Assembly (NCBI GenBank): GCA_038049695.1
Contig: CP142457.1
Span: forward strand, 61,252,501 to 61,316,500
Length of the DNA stretch: 64,000 nt
Reading direction: 5' to 3'
DNA from: Cinnamomum chago
Taxonomy: Eukaryota > Streptophyta > Magnoliopsida > Laurales > Lauraceae
Part shown: in pieces, positions 17,101-28,985 of the stretch
How positions within the stretch are numbered: the first letter of the stretch is position 1
How the letters are laid out: every line of letters begins with the position of its first letter
Made by a program: the position numbers and the translations under genes
Notes under the pieces: model-generated
What the model saw: only the letters and a program-made list of their open reading frames with translations
Database searches by the model: none
Told to the model about the DNA's origin: nothing

Positions 17101-20100
17101 ATTGATAAGGGGAAAGGACATAAGAAAAATCAATCTAACACCTCTACCTAAAGCATAGATGATCTAATACCCACACATAAAGTTTAGATGATAAAATGCA
17201 GTAAAAATAATTCTCAATCAGAGTATTGACAGCGTTTCAGTCTGATTAACCCACTTACTATGCAGGGAGAATAGGGTGGTGAAGGAAAACCAGAGAACAG
17301 TGCCCAGCTGATCCCAACCAGAGTCTTCGAATCCTTGGTTGAGTCCAGGTTCCATCAACCATACGACGAATCCGTTGTACACAGTTATAAGTGCAGTCAA
17401 TGCCCACATGGGCATGCTGAAGGGCTTCAAGAACATCCAAGGTTGATGGGGTTGATGGGGCTGCTGTGATGTCTTAGACACAACCATCGCTAGTCCTGAT
17501 TCTGCATAGGGCTGTGAGAACTCCGCGTATTCACAACGGCTGGCCACGATCGATGTATCTCCCACCACTCCATCAAATTTCTGCTAAGAAATCAAGTGAG
17601 TCAGACTAGTTCTTCTTAGAAGAATTCCAGAGCCAGAAACTGAAATTCTAACACCATGAAGCTCTTTGAAACACAAGGTATATATACTGTGCCTTGCAAC
17701 TCAGGCCGGGCTTCATCAACCCAGAAGGATTTTACGTAGGGAATCAGGATTGAGCCTCCTCAACCCGATTTCAGCCCCAGGTTTAAAAATAAGGTTATAT
17801 TATAAGCAAAGGCATACATTTATATTGCATAATACATAGTGAGTATATATTGGACAGTAGACCCAAATTTGAGATGATTCGGTGGGGTCAGGGTCAGTTT
17901 AATTAATTAGTCCACTTAATTTGAGCCCACGTAGATTTGGCCATTGCCCAACTTGACCTGCCTGAGTGTATCTCAGCTGAGTAGTGGGCCCATTCACACT
18001 CCACCGTATATGGCTTATGCTCATGCATGCACCCATGACGCATTGCTGGTCCAAGCCATCGTTGGACCCATGTGGCTGCTGTGCAGCAATTGGAGAACAT
18101 GGAGATTTTGTCCTCTGGAATAGATATGGAAGGAGTCTTTACAGTGTTTGTCCTGTCTATTCATTGGATGATGCCTGCGAAACCAATGAGATTGTTACGT
18201 TTCCTTTCTATTAAGAAAGCGAATAAAACTATTGTGCCGGCTTTCATTTTTTCTCTAGATGAACTTGACTTTCACCCTGTCCCCCTCCATATTAATTCCA
18301 AGTTAGATTAACTTGACTTTGATCTTTCTCCCCCTCCATATTCCAAGTTAAATTGATGGTCTAGGAAGAGCCGCGTAAGAAGAACTAGCGCGTTGTAAAC
18401 CACGATAGGCTCACCGCTCACCTAACCCGTCCCATTGTCAAATGCATGGGAGATACCAACCACTCATCATGAGGAGCCCCACCTTCAGTATCTCACCCAT
18501 TTATAAGGTGGGTCACATTTGTGTGTTGGATCTGGACCTTTGGTAAAACCCACTTCCCAGTCTTTGCTTTCCACGTCTGGTCCATTCGAATATCCCGATA
18601 GCTACTGGTACTGTCACAAGAATATTCAATGTGAGCGTACTGTTTGTAGGAAGCTTCAACAGGCTCTGTCAAGTCAACGCCCTTGTATAGGAGATTTCTC
18701 TTTTCTTCATCATCATTAATATAATTGGACCCCACAAAGACTAAATTGATGGGCAAGCTAACCAAGAAATTGGGCCCCGTATTCAGCAAAATATATTCTT
18801 CCATTGAAACAACGCACGGGAATTGGAGGACCTACACTTTTGGGCACCATCCCATAAGACACATGGATTGCGTAGCTGTTTTTAAGCCGAAAAAGCGAGG
18901 AAAGTGAATATACTTTTCCATGAGTAGAAGATTTCATATTTTGTGTGGCTAACTTTTTGTGAGCAAAGGCATTAAATGTGTTTGTACTGGTTGGAATAGA
19001 TTTTCGGCGAAATGGATGAGAGGTTGTAGGCCAAGCCTGTTTCTTGGTGGCAGGATGCATAAACTTGCCCTAAACATTTATATATTGACCCATATATATA
19101 AACTTAGGAAACTCCAATTTGACCAACATTAATTACTAGTATTATTAAAGTTACAGGGGGAGTTAAAGCAATTGCTCACCTGGAGCTTAACCTGTTGAAC
19201 GAGAGAATCATAGGTTCCATTGAAAGGAATGAAATTGTAGGGCAAGGAATAAGGCAAATGCTCAACAACCGCCTTGAAGACATCGATCGAGAATCCGGTG
19301 ACGTTTGGAACGTTCGTATGCGCACAGTAGCTTACGTTCACGAACTCCCGAAACGCCGAATTGGCCGGCACGCCGATACGTAACGAACTCCCATTGATGG
19401 GAGGAGCCCATCCTTTAGGAACCGTCCAAGACCCTCCAGGCCAATAGATCTGCCCCAACATCTTCATTGAGACCCTTCTACTCCTATTCTCTGCATCACA
19501 AAAACCAGATTCTTGTGACCAAAACCCCATTTCTCTATAACTCTTTCCAACCACATTGACCACTTGAAGAACCTTGGGTGGGTATAACTGCCCGCCATTG
19601 AAACGGAACTCGCCAGTTAGTCCCTCAAAATCACTCGATAGAATCGTTTCCAGCAGCTTCTGGCCATCTGCTGAGACCTTGAGCTTGATCTCCGGATCGG
19701 TTGAAATCTCATTAATCTCTTTTGGATGATATGAACTGGGGTGGTTTTCGCTTGCATTCGAACTCATTCTTTCCATTGCTTTTGCTACAGCCCATACAGC
19801 ATCATAAGCTTTTAGAGCGAAAATTCCAGGTTCTGGGTTCTCCTCTTGTGGGTATTCCAATCGAAATCTCTGTTGGAATCTGCGTTGAAAATGGGTAAGT
19901 CGTGCACTTGTTGGAGGGAAGTAGTTCTTAACACCCAAAACTCCTTGCATGGAAGAGATGACTGAGGAGTTAACGAAATCAAGTAGAGATGTAATGCTAT
20001 CTGTCGTGATCCAAACGTATTCAGGCTCCATCATTCCCATGCGCTTCACTTCTGTGAAGAGACGAGTGGCAAGTTCTATGGTGGTGTGGACGATGAAGAC

Positions 20101-21102
20101 TCTACACTGCCTGCTCTTGATCTTCTGTAACTCATAAGGTAAGGAAGAAGCCAAGGGTGGGAGATTCAATTGATAATCAATCTCCGAACCCAACTCTTGA
20201 AGAGCCTCGGCTAGACATGAGTTTATGCCTCTTGAGACATAGTCGACTTCTTCACGGATGACGGTCACCCTTCGCCATCGCCAAGAGCCTACTATTGCAG
20301 CAATGGCTCTCATCTCGGTGCATCTGTTATGGGCCAATGGGATGAGGAATGGCCACCGATCGGACGCTGATAATGGAATGGAGTCCGCGAATGAGAGAAC
20401 AGGCACTTGTGCTTTGCGTCCGAGATCGGCCACAATGGCTGCCTCTGGCCATGTCTGCATTCCTATGATGGCTTGCACTTGATGGTTGTTGATCATGCTC
20501 ATTGCTGCAGTTAGTTGTGATTCATAAGATGAAGAATTCACATTAACTAATGTTTTGAACTCATTAATATGAAATAGAGCTAATTAACTAGCTATTGTAG
20601 AATGTAAATAAGAATTATTATAGTGTTAAATTAACAAAATGACTGAATTGAGTATCATTAAAATTCCAGTTGTAATAATTCTAAATGTGATAAATTTTTA
20701 TGGGACTTGTGTTCAGTCCCCACACTAGTTGACCCACAAAACTAGACAATTCCAATTATTTATAAACCAAGTAGACTACTATATATCACTCCTATTGCTT
20801 TGTGTAATGAAGAAAGGATTAGAGATGAAGGCGCGGATTTACTTACCCACGGAGGCGGCACGAACACTGTCCTCTAGAGAAATATTGGCAACGTGCAGGA
20901 GCAATCCAAGTCTGGTGGAGGTGTGGATCAAATCTTGCTGGGCCATATCCATGGCGGCCTTTTCTTCTTTCCCAGCTCGAGAGCTGGGATTTAAGATGGC
21001 GCCTATGGTCCTGATGAGTTGGTCTTCATCTTGGGAAGATATTGTGTTTGAATTTGATGGTAAGAAGAAGAGAAGGAAGAAGGGAAGAAGGGCGCGAGGC
21101 AT
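14177..21102 (-). CDS. GLR: Plant ionotropic glutamate receptor-like channel (clade 2-like)
   Basis: Ligand-gated, calcium-permeable cation channel of the plant GLR family. Five exons join in phase: 20847-21102, 19180-20546, 17259-17580, 16313-16710 and 14177-14722, giving 962 residues, a normal length. Order: signal peptide (about 1-20), amino-terminal receptor domain (exons 1-2), ligand S1 lobe (end of exon 2 and exon 3), M1 around WMFLKPFSMPMWALTALI, pore loop WFSFTTLFSLHRE, M3 in exon 4, S2, then M4 (about 832-860, FWSFLGLFAITGG) and a hydrophilic cytosolic tail. Oddities: the M3 motif reads SYTAKLSSMLT with Lys678 where plant receptors as I recall have Ser or Asn, and a QPHQPHQP repeat precedes M1. 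The exon pattern looks intact, with no stop or frameshift. Exon 2 starts after a modest acceptor (ATTAG). Assignment to clade 2 is tentative. Confidence 0.93.
15185..15640. mobile_element. MITE family 3, copy in GLR intron 4
   Basis: Starts TTTGGAAACTCTAGTTTAAC and shares blocks with 62732-63735: TAAGAGCTAATTAGGTTAAG, GTTTGGTAA..ATTATAAAAA, ATGTAGAATCTTATCATTTG, and TAAATAAACTATAAATCATA near the right end. The right terminal repeat seen at 63715-63735 is missing or decayed here. A separate block (about 15335-15385) has no counterpart in the other copy. No coding capacity. Confidence 0.65.
18262..18357. repeat. 48-bp tandem duplication in GLR intron 2
   Basis: AACTTGACTTT followed by CCCCCTCCATATT and CCAAGTTA occurs at 18262 and again at 18310, with small changes. 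Two diverged copies. Confidence 0.7.
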
Positions 21103-21350
21103 TTCAAAGCCCTCTTAATTTCCAGTTCTCTCGTCTGCTTCGTCTGCTTCATGTGTAGTCTCATTGCTTCTTTATTAATTGCTAATTGGTCAACGCTCGT
21201 CTCTAGTCAATGGTTTGACTTCGATAGAAGTGTGGAGTAGCTGATTATTACTATAACTGTGTGACCAAAATCATATTTTGTGGAGTTGCTGATGATTACT
21301 ATAACCTGTATGACCAAAATCATATTTTGATAATTGGTCGTGATTCGTGG
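21103..21350 (-). promoter_or_regulatory. GLR promoter-proximal region with W-box cluster
   Basis: Three WRKY-type W boxes lie within 33 bp: TTGACC on the minus strand (21188-21193), TTGACT on the minus strand (21205-21210) and TTGACT on the plus strand (21215-21220), about 90-120 bp upstream of the ATG. Just beyond is a 48-bp tandem duplication (from 21247 and 21295) containing TGACCAAAATCATATTTTG. Regulation by WRKY factors, as in defence responses, is inferred. Confidence 0.5.
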
Positions 21351-24130
21351 ACCAAATTTAACTCTCGAGCTGCTTTACATTGAACCCACAAATGATTGAT
21401 TAATTTCACTCGGGTATTTAGTAATTAGCAAAATATTCTCCCATCAGATGGGAGCATCGATAAATTGGACCCCTGAAGTTCAAGGCTCTAACCGTTTCAA
21501 CATCATGCATCCATATGCAAGATTAATGTTGGTGGGAAAAAAATACTCTAAGTAGGGCATGTTTAAATAATTTATGGGTAAAATAATGTAAATAAAATTT
21601 CAAATTAGTGAAAAAGGTAGTAATTGAGTAAATGAGGATTATGCTTTTTGGTAAAGTAAAAATTCTATATTTGTTTTTATGAGGTTAAGTAAGTTAATGT
21701 GAGATAAGAGATCGAGATTTTTGAGTAGTAAAGAAGCTAACTGAGTTTTATGTTGTAAAATTCCTCAACTGGTTTCAAAGTATAAGTAAAACTTTTTTGC
21801 TATTAGAATTTTACTTTCCTATTTGTTGTGACAAACCAGCATGAGTAAAGTAAGATTTTTGGTGGTCGAGATTAACTTATCATAGATCTTACTTTACTTC
21901 TAGTAAAATAAATATGGAAATGAGTTAAGATATAATCATAGAGACCCCCCCTTGTAAGGGCTTTTAACCAGGGAGAGTGGCAATAAATATAAGAGACCAA
22001 CAAAGCTGGATTGGGGTTTGGTTTTTGGCCAATGAAATTGGAAAGAAATTCCATAAGGCTGGCCAAATTCAACACAACCCATCTTGACGTACTATTCTCT
22101 CAAGGCCGGCTAGGTTACATCAGATTGGGATGGGCAATTTGGCAATATTAAGACTAACTTGAAGCTTAAGTCAAGGAATTCAGTAATGGGTTTCACTGAT
22201 GAATCTTACCATTTGTATGAAAATACATAGAAATTGAATATACAAGGCACTTAAAAACGACTATCAAAGTTGAACACATAACATATTCTTTTGATTCTAT
22301 TTTCCTTTGGGAATTCATATTTATTTTTCATTTTTAACCACCTTATTTATTTAGTTCCTATAAACAAACAGGCCTATAACAAGGTTTCTCTTGATTCTAG
22401 ACATTAGAAAATAGATTTTTCTCATTGGTAGTTAAATATAAAAAAAAAAAAAAAAAACACCCTAATCCCCAATTAGCCAACTTGCTGGCTTCCAGACATT
22501 GCCTATTCATCAGTACTGTGTCTTTTGTTTTGTGTTTTTGTTATCTGATGGTTGCCTCATTGTCCTTTTCTCAATTGTATATTCATAGTCCGTTATTTTA
22601 GTTTGTTTTGTTTTAATGAAACCTTCCCTTTAAGCAAAATATCTATATATATTTTTAACATCCAGCTTTCATTGTGACACCCCTCGCTATTTGACATTAA
22701 CATAAAAAAATGCTGGTGAACTTGGTGTTCATGGACTTTGTCTTCCATGGCCGTTCTTATTTATGCTTGAAAACTTAAGTATCTCAATAGAAATAGCAAA
22801 TGTGTATGTATGTGTGTGGCAAAGGGGCTGAGTCTGGAACTGACTTTTAGCCTAGTGGTCTCAATCACTGCCTGCCCAAACTTGATTGGATCGGGCATGG
22901 AGAAGATTCAGCCCAGCCTAACCTGTCTTATGAGAACCTCCCCAGTTTCAGAAGAACCGGGTTGGGCCACATTCAGGTCATGTATCCATAATAAATTAAT
23001 GTTTGTTGCCAAAAGGAGCCGATCATCAAGTCATGACTTTAGTACCATATCTCCTCTCCTGACCTTGGTGTGGAGACTAACTTTGCTTGTTCCAAACTAT
23101 TTGCCTCACTCCTCACTTTATACATGAATTGGATACTTCAAATTAACGAGTTGATTTTTATCTCTAAGTTGATCATGTGATAAAAAATAATATATGTAGA
23201 TTTATCGCCGATCCTCGGGTCAGATACCATTTGTGACAGCCCAACTGCATCTAGCACAATATTATCTACTTTGGGTCATGGGCACAGCTTAACCCCTCAC
23301 GGTTTTGTTTCTGAGTCAAAGACACAGCTTAACTCAAAAAGGCATCATGCTAGAATTGGAGAGCGCCTTCACATTTAAGCCCAGTCCCTTATTTTAAAGC
23401 CAGAAAGCTCAATAGTTTTTCTTCTTTTTTGCCAGAAATATGAGATGATTATATTAGAAGCCCGATGGAAGGATTACAAAGCTTTATTTGCTGCAATCAT
23501 TTTGTGAATAAATTCAATGGCGCTAAAAATTTGGGGACTATTGCCGTATAGACCAGTTTAAATTCAAATGGTGCTAGTGAGTGTAAAAGCACAGGATGAT
23601 CACAAGCAACCCTTACATGAAAATATAGAATGAGGCATAATGTTAATTAAAGGGGCATTCACATATGGACATATACATCAATTTTGAAAATCATCTCGTG
23701 ACATCAATTTTCAAGGAACTTCAGCGGATGGACTTGCAGAATTACTGGGTCTCTCTGATTTGGATTCAGAATCCCTTTCACGTTTCCCTCGGGTGTCCTT
23801 ACTATATATAAACATGTGATCATCAGCTGATATTTTGTTTGGGACGTCACCTGTCCAAAATTTATGTTGTATATGCCAGCTGTATTTTCTCTGTTTGCTT
23901 TAATATAATACTTCCTTTTAGAGAAAAAAAAATCATCATTGTTGGGCCAATGTAGGAACTTTTTTTTTTTTTTTTTTAACTTCTAATCAAATCAAAGCAC
24001 AAATATCTTATATCATCTAGAAGTTAGGAGATTGCAATGACCTTTCTTCCGAAAAAAAAAACAAAATAGTGTAGAGAAAGAATATGAGATATCCATAGAG
24101 CTTCCAGATTTACGAAGTGCACGAGTTCAT
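21351..24130. other. GLR upstream spacer
   Basis: No gene was recognised. It is AT-rich, with an A run at 22441-22457 and T run at 23960-23978. A segment beginning TAGGGCATGTTTAAATAATT near 21555 resembles a MITE end, but I could not find its partner. Confidence 0.4.
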
Positions 24131-24212
24131 CGAGCTTTCAGAACGAACAACAAGAGCACAGGCCCCACTCTCGAGCTTTCAGAACCAACAACAAGAGCAT
24201 AGGCCCCACTCT
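24131..24212. repeat. 41-bp tandem duplication
   Basis: CGAGCTTTCAGAACGAACAA and the following CAAGAGCACAGGCCCCACTCT are repeated from 24172 with two or three changes. Non-coding. Confidence 0.85.
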
Positions 24213-25110
24213 CAGATGCTTAAATTCCTTTAGCTTTGGTGGCCTTTGTTTTCGTTTTCTGTCTATCACGGTTGAAGTCAACGTCCACCCTTGCTCATGA
24301 GCAGTCACAATTGTGGTCGAACCCTCATCCTCACCATAAAACTATTATTGTACCGTTTCCTATCACTAATTGGTCTTGGGATAAGTGATAGCTCAATTGG
24401 CTATAAGACCCTACAAAGACTAAATGCGCATAAAACTATTGTTGTGATGTTTCCTATCACAATGTAATTGTCTGATTTGCATAAAAAGAATATGCCATCA
24501 ATGGCTAATATCATTTAGCTTTTTTTTTTCCTGCACGAAAGATTCGAACACACGCACTTCCAGGTACACTTCCACATACACGCCCATCTTTCAGTCACCG
24601 TGTTGGAAGATTTGTATTTGATAGAATACAACGACATAAGTACTTGATTCAATTAGGTGTTTCCATTTCATGGTTTTTGTTTCTTTTTCACACACATATA
24701 TATGGGTTTCAAAATCCTATTGTATTTGATATAATCGGGGTAACATATTGCCATAAGCCACATAGATCCATATTTTATTTTAAGTAAAAAGAAGAGTGCC
24801 TGTTCCTTTTTCTAGAAAGATAAATTCAATACAGCAAGGAAACCTATAAAATCAGACAAATCATTTTTAACAAAAGAAATATATATATATATATATATTA
24901 ACGGAAAAAAAAAAAACAGTTGTACCCAAGAAGACTCAATCACAACAACAAAAACCATAAAAGCCCCAAACTAGGAGAATGTGATTTAATTGTCCATTAG
25001 AATTAAGTATCATCACCATGTTATGTTCTTGTTACTACTTGATGAGGGAGTATGGCTGATTATATTAATATATAAAGTCACATCATATGAATAAATAAGT
25101 AACGAAAATA

Positions 25111-25450
25111 TTCAGGCGAGAATTATTATATGAGAACTTTTTTATAGAGCCCAAATGTGGGTCTCATTTGGGGATGGGACCAGGGGGGTGGAAAGATCCA
25201 TGTGAAATCACCTCAAATATCAAGTTTGACCTCAAATCCATGCCCCTCACCCCTTCATCCGTGGCCCACAAGTTTAATGGCTTCATATTCAAAAAAAGAT
25301 TTAACTCTCAATCCAACGGTTCAGTCCATTCAGATGTGTGTCAATCCTTGAAATAAGTGACTATCAAGGGGGATCCATATTTGTGCATGGTTTGGATGGT
25401 TTGCTAGGTGGGCTCCACAAAAAAGTTCTCATATAATATTCTCACCTGAA
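25111..25450. mobile_element. MITE with about 44-bp terminal inverted repeats
   Basis: The left end TTCAGGCGAGAATTATTATA, then TGAGAACTTTTTTATAGAGC, matches the reverse complement of the right end (TTCAGGTGAGAATATTATAT, then GAGAACTTTTTTGTGGAGC) with few differences. TA flanks both sides, as expected of Tc1/mariner-type (Stowaway-like) insertions. The 340 bp have no coding capacity. Confidence 0.75.
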
Positions 25451-25585
25451 TAATTCCCAATAAGTAATGGGCCTTATTGGGCCAAGGTCCAGGCTTTTAG
25501 GACTAGGTTAGGGTCGAGCCTTCAATCAAAATCCAGGAATCGATACAAGCCATGTAACCTGTACCCACGGCAAATAAGGGTGCCT

Positions 25586-26829
25586 TAGGTTGTCAAAGGA
25601 CCGGGCAGGGCCGGGCCTGGGGTTGTCCTAACCCTACCCTCAATATATTCATGGTCGGGACTAGGCGGGCCAAAGCATTCGTCGAAGGGCATGTACTACC
25701 TAGGCCCTCACCCTGCCCTCAAGGGCTAGGGCAGCGCTTAGGGCCTCAATACAAGAAAACCATTATATTTTTTAGTTTTTTACACTGTTGCCAAGAACCG
25801 AATGTTGATCGAGCGTTAACTTGTCTAAGCTCAATTGCAAAGGAACCATTAAGAAAATATTTGAAAAAAAATATAAGATGTCTAAAAAAACTTTCTTTTT
25901 TCGAACAAGGTCATATGTGCTTTGGTGATTTAGGTTTAGACATATGATTTTATTTATTTTGTCAAAGAAGGAAATCGTTAAAAAGTCTAGTCTATTTCAC
26001 ACCTTTCATAAGAATTCTCATGTATGAAATCATTTCAGCAGTTTCTTATTTTTGAAAATGTTAAACTATTTATATTCACATATCTTTTATCAATTGGCAT
26101 TATTTTCAATTTAATATTGATCTGACTATTGAGCATTGTTGGATTTCAGTCACAAAATAAAATAAAAAAAACTTAAGAAATACTATTAGTTTGGGCTTTT
26201 AAAAATTAAGAGTTATAATTATCTAGTTAAAAGGATATATGGATCACCTCATATCTTTAAAGTTCCATGTACATACAAACTACTTCTATGATTTTGTTTG
26301 CATCCAAGTAAATATATAGAGGAAAAGGTGTATCATTATTAGTAGGAAGGAGAATACCCCCATTGCACTCACAAGAATAAATAAAAATAATATAAAAGGC
26401 CTAAATAAGAAGCAATAAAACTAGAAGAAAGCAATTAGAAGCAACTGTGCAACACTATTGCTTATGTATTAAGTACAACACATAACTTAAATAATTAAAT
26501 GTAGATGAAATGAATCAAGTATGTGTGTGGATTTTTAGGACATTTTGTAATAGATTGGTGGGTATGAGATTACCTTCATATCCCCCTTTTATTACTACTA
26601 CGTGATTGTGATAAGGGTATTTTAGTATATATATTTATATATAAATATCTATATAATAAAATAAATAAAAGTAGGAGGGCCAGGGTTGGGTCGGGCCAGT
26701 ACTATCCAAGCCCGACCCAAAAAATTGTACAAGCCCAGCGCTAGGGTTTTCCTTATAAACAAAAGCCCTCATTTTATGGGTTTTTTTAGGGCTGGGCCCC
26801 CTTGTCTCAGGTCCAAATTGACAGGCCTA
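25586..26829. mobile_element. Candidate hAT-like non-autonomous element (1.24 kb)
   Basis: Left end TAGGTTGTCAAAGGACC; the reverse complement of the right end reads TAGGCCTGTCAATTTGGACC. Both ends are followed by GGGCCGGGC-rich sequence, and the middle is AT-rich. Flanks GGTGCCT (left) and GGCGCCT (right) could be a decayed target duplication. No transposase remains. Confidence 0.4.
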
Positions 26830-28985
26830 GGCGCCTATTACTAATTTGGGCTCATGTCGTGTAGTCTTTAGACTGACCCAAACTAGACCCATTAACGTTT
26901 AAGCATTAAATCTTTTCTTTTATGGCAAGGAAACCACCGACCCCCTTGCGATTGATCATTGTTTAGTTTTCTAGCCCAAAAACTTCACAGGTGGGTCCCA
27001 TGCACACATGCCTATCTTCCCATAATTGTATTAGTTGAAATGATGGGCCCAGCTGTAAATGCAGAAGCCCCAAAGTACATGTCCAGAATGGAGCGTCAAG
27101 ACATCCATCATTTGAGCTTTTCTCTGGAGGGGAATTTGATCCCATCCCACCACCTGCACTCATTCAAGTGCTAGGGCACTGGATTGTTGATGAGTGGAAG
27201 GTACTGGGCCAAAACTTCATCTTATCTCTCCTGAGTGTGATTGATTAGTGCTGCATGCAGCCTACAGCTGATCACTTCCCCTAATGACCTCAGGTCCTCT
27301 GCTCACATGGTTTTGGGCCAAACTGTTAAAATTCGGAGACACATGAGCTCAGCTTGGAAGGTAATCTGATGGATTCATTTGACCCACCTGTCTAAGATAG
27401 ATGGGCTGATGATGATTATTATTATTATTATTATTATTTCTTCTTACAACCAAGGGCCAATTAATTAAGGGGAGATAAAATTGTGAACTAACCCGTTTTA
27501 GTCCAATCGTCCAATGTAAAATTTATTCAACTAATTTTTGTAAAAACTAACCCGTTTTAGTCCAATTGTCCAATGTACAATTACCATTCAGTATATTGCA
27601 TCACACTCAACCGCGAGTGGTGTTGGCATGTCAGTACCACTCATCTGCCCAAGGATTAATCCCTAGTCTTCAACTTTAAAATCTCACTCCTGACCACTAG
27701 TCTAACTTAGCAACAAAAAAAATAAACTAAAACTAAATTAAAAAAAAAACAAACAAACAAACCACAAGATAATCTATAGGAGATACAAATTACAATGCAC
27801 TCAAGATACTATAGATAATGACAGGACACGGAGAATCTTACCTTTCATTCATGCCAAGCTATCTGTACAATCAAGGAAAGTCTTTAAATTGATCTTGATC
27901 ACTAATTTGGGGGCATAGATTGGACACATAGGTATGGAACATAAATCTTAGCCCTCAAACACCTCCAACCATTTGAATGGTAACTTTTCCACAGTTGAAT
28001 ACGGAGCCATTCAAATGCAACCAAATTTAACATAAGGCATGGAGGGAACCATTCAAATTCAACCAAATTTTACATATATATGGCATTGATTCTGTGGAGA
28101 CACTACTTTCTGCATCATCAATGCATGTTCTGTCCAGCACATGAACAATCTATAAAATTACTGCACCTTTGGGGCCACTACTGCAATTGCATTCTCCTTC
28201 CAATTGTAACCTGCAACCCGTCACCTCTGTCATCAAACACAATGAGGGGTAACTATACAATTCAGACCCACCCACATGACATCTGCTACAGAGATATTTC
28301 TGTAGATGTAGGAAATCTTCTTTTCTTGTAGATATGGGACATTGTCAGAGCTTTGTTCCAAATTAAGGACATTACCAGGAAGCAACCCTCTTAACAATAT
28401 TCAGAAATTTGATTGAACCCTTGAACATGACTTGAGGTTGCCCTTCTCTCTCCTACCATTCTTCTTCTTCTTCTTCTTCTTCTTTTTCATATATTGTTAA
28501 AAGAAAAGCCCCAAACCTCTAAAGTATGGATCCACTGATGCTCGGGCCAAGGTAAAATTTAAATCAATTGAAATAAATTTTATTGGTTTTACACTTAATC
28601 AATTTGATGGTGGGCTCAAATTCTATCAGACTGAAATTTGGAAGGATGCTAGCTTTGAGCAGTTTTGACTTGGCCTCACAATGGAATTCTATGCTTTTGG
28701 GCATAGAAATTTAGGATTCACCTCTGGAATTATTGTCCCTTGCCCCAGAGAGAATATCACCACCTACCCAAAGGACACAGACACCCACATAAAAACATTA
28801 AGCAATCACTTCTAAGTTCTAACCCCCTCTCTTTAAATCACACGTCCCCCATGTCCTCTGCTCCCCATCACCCAATCAAAGGCCCCCAAACAATAAGACA
28901 GCCATACCCCAGTGATGGAACCCGCCCACAAGAGACATTCACGTGAGCAGTGCAGGTTAGTGGAAAGCACCACCACGCACACCAC
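26830..28985. other. Spacer downstream of the bZIP gene
   Basis: No gene was recognised. It contains a TTA microsatellite (about 27415-27438), a 59-bp tandem duplication (27486 and 27545, AACTAACCCGTTTTAGTCCA), a TTC run at 28461-28483 and probably the bZIP 3' untranslated region at the right edge. Confidence 0.5.

Noticed and set aside
18493..19060. Two minus-strand frames of about 100 codons in GLR intron 2
   Set aside because: They lie within the intron between exons with good phase and show no receptor or other known motif.
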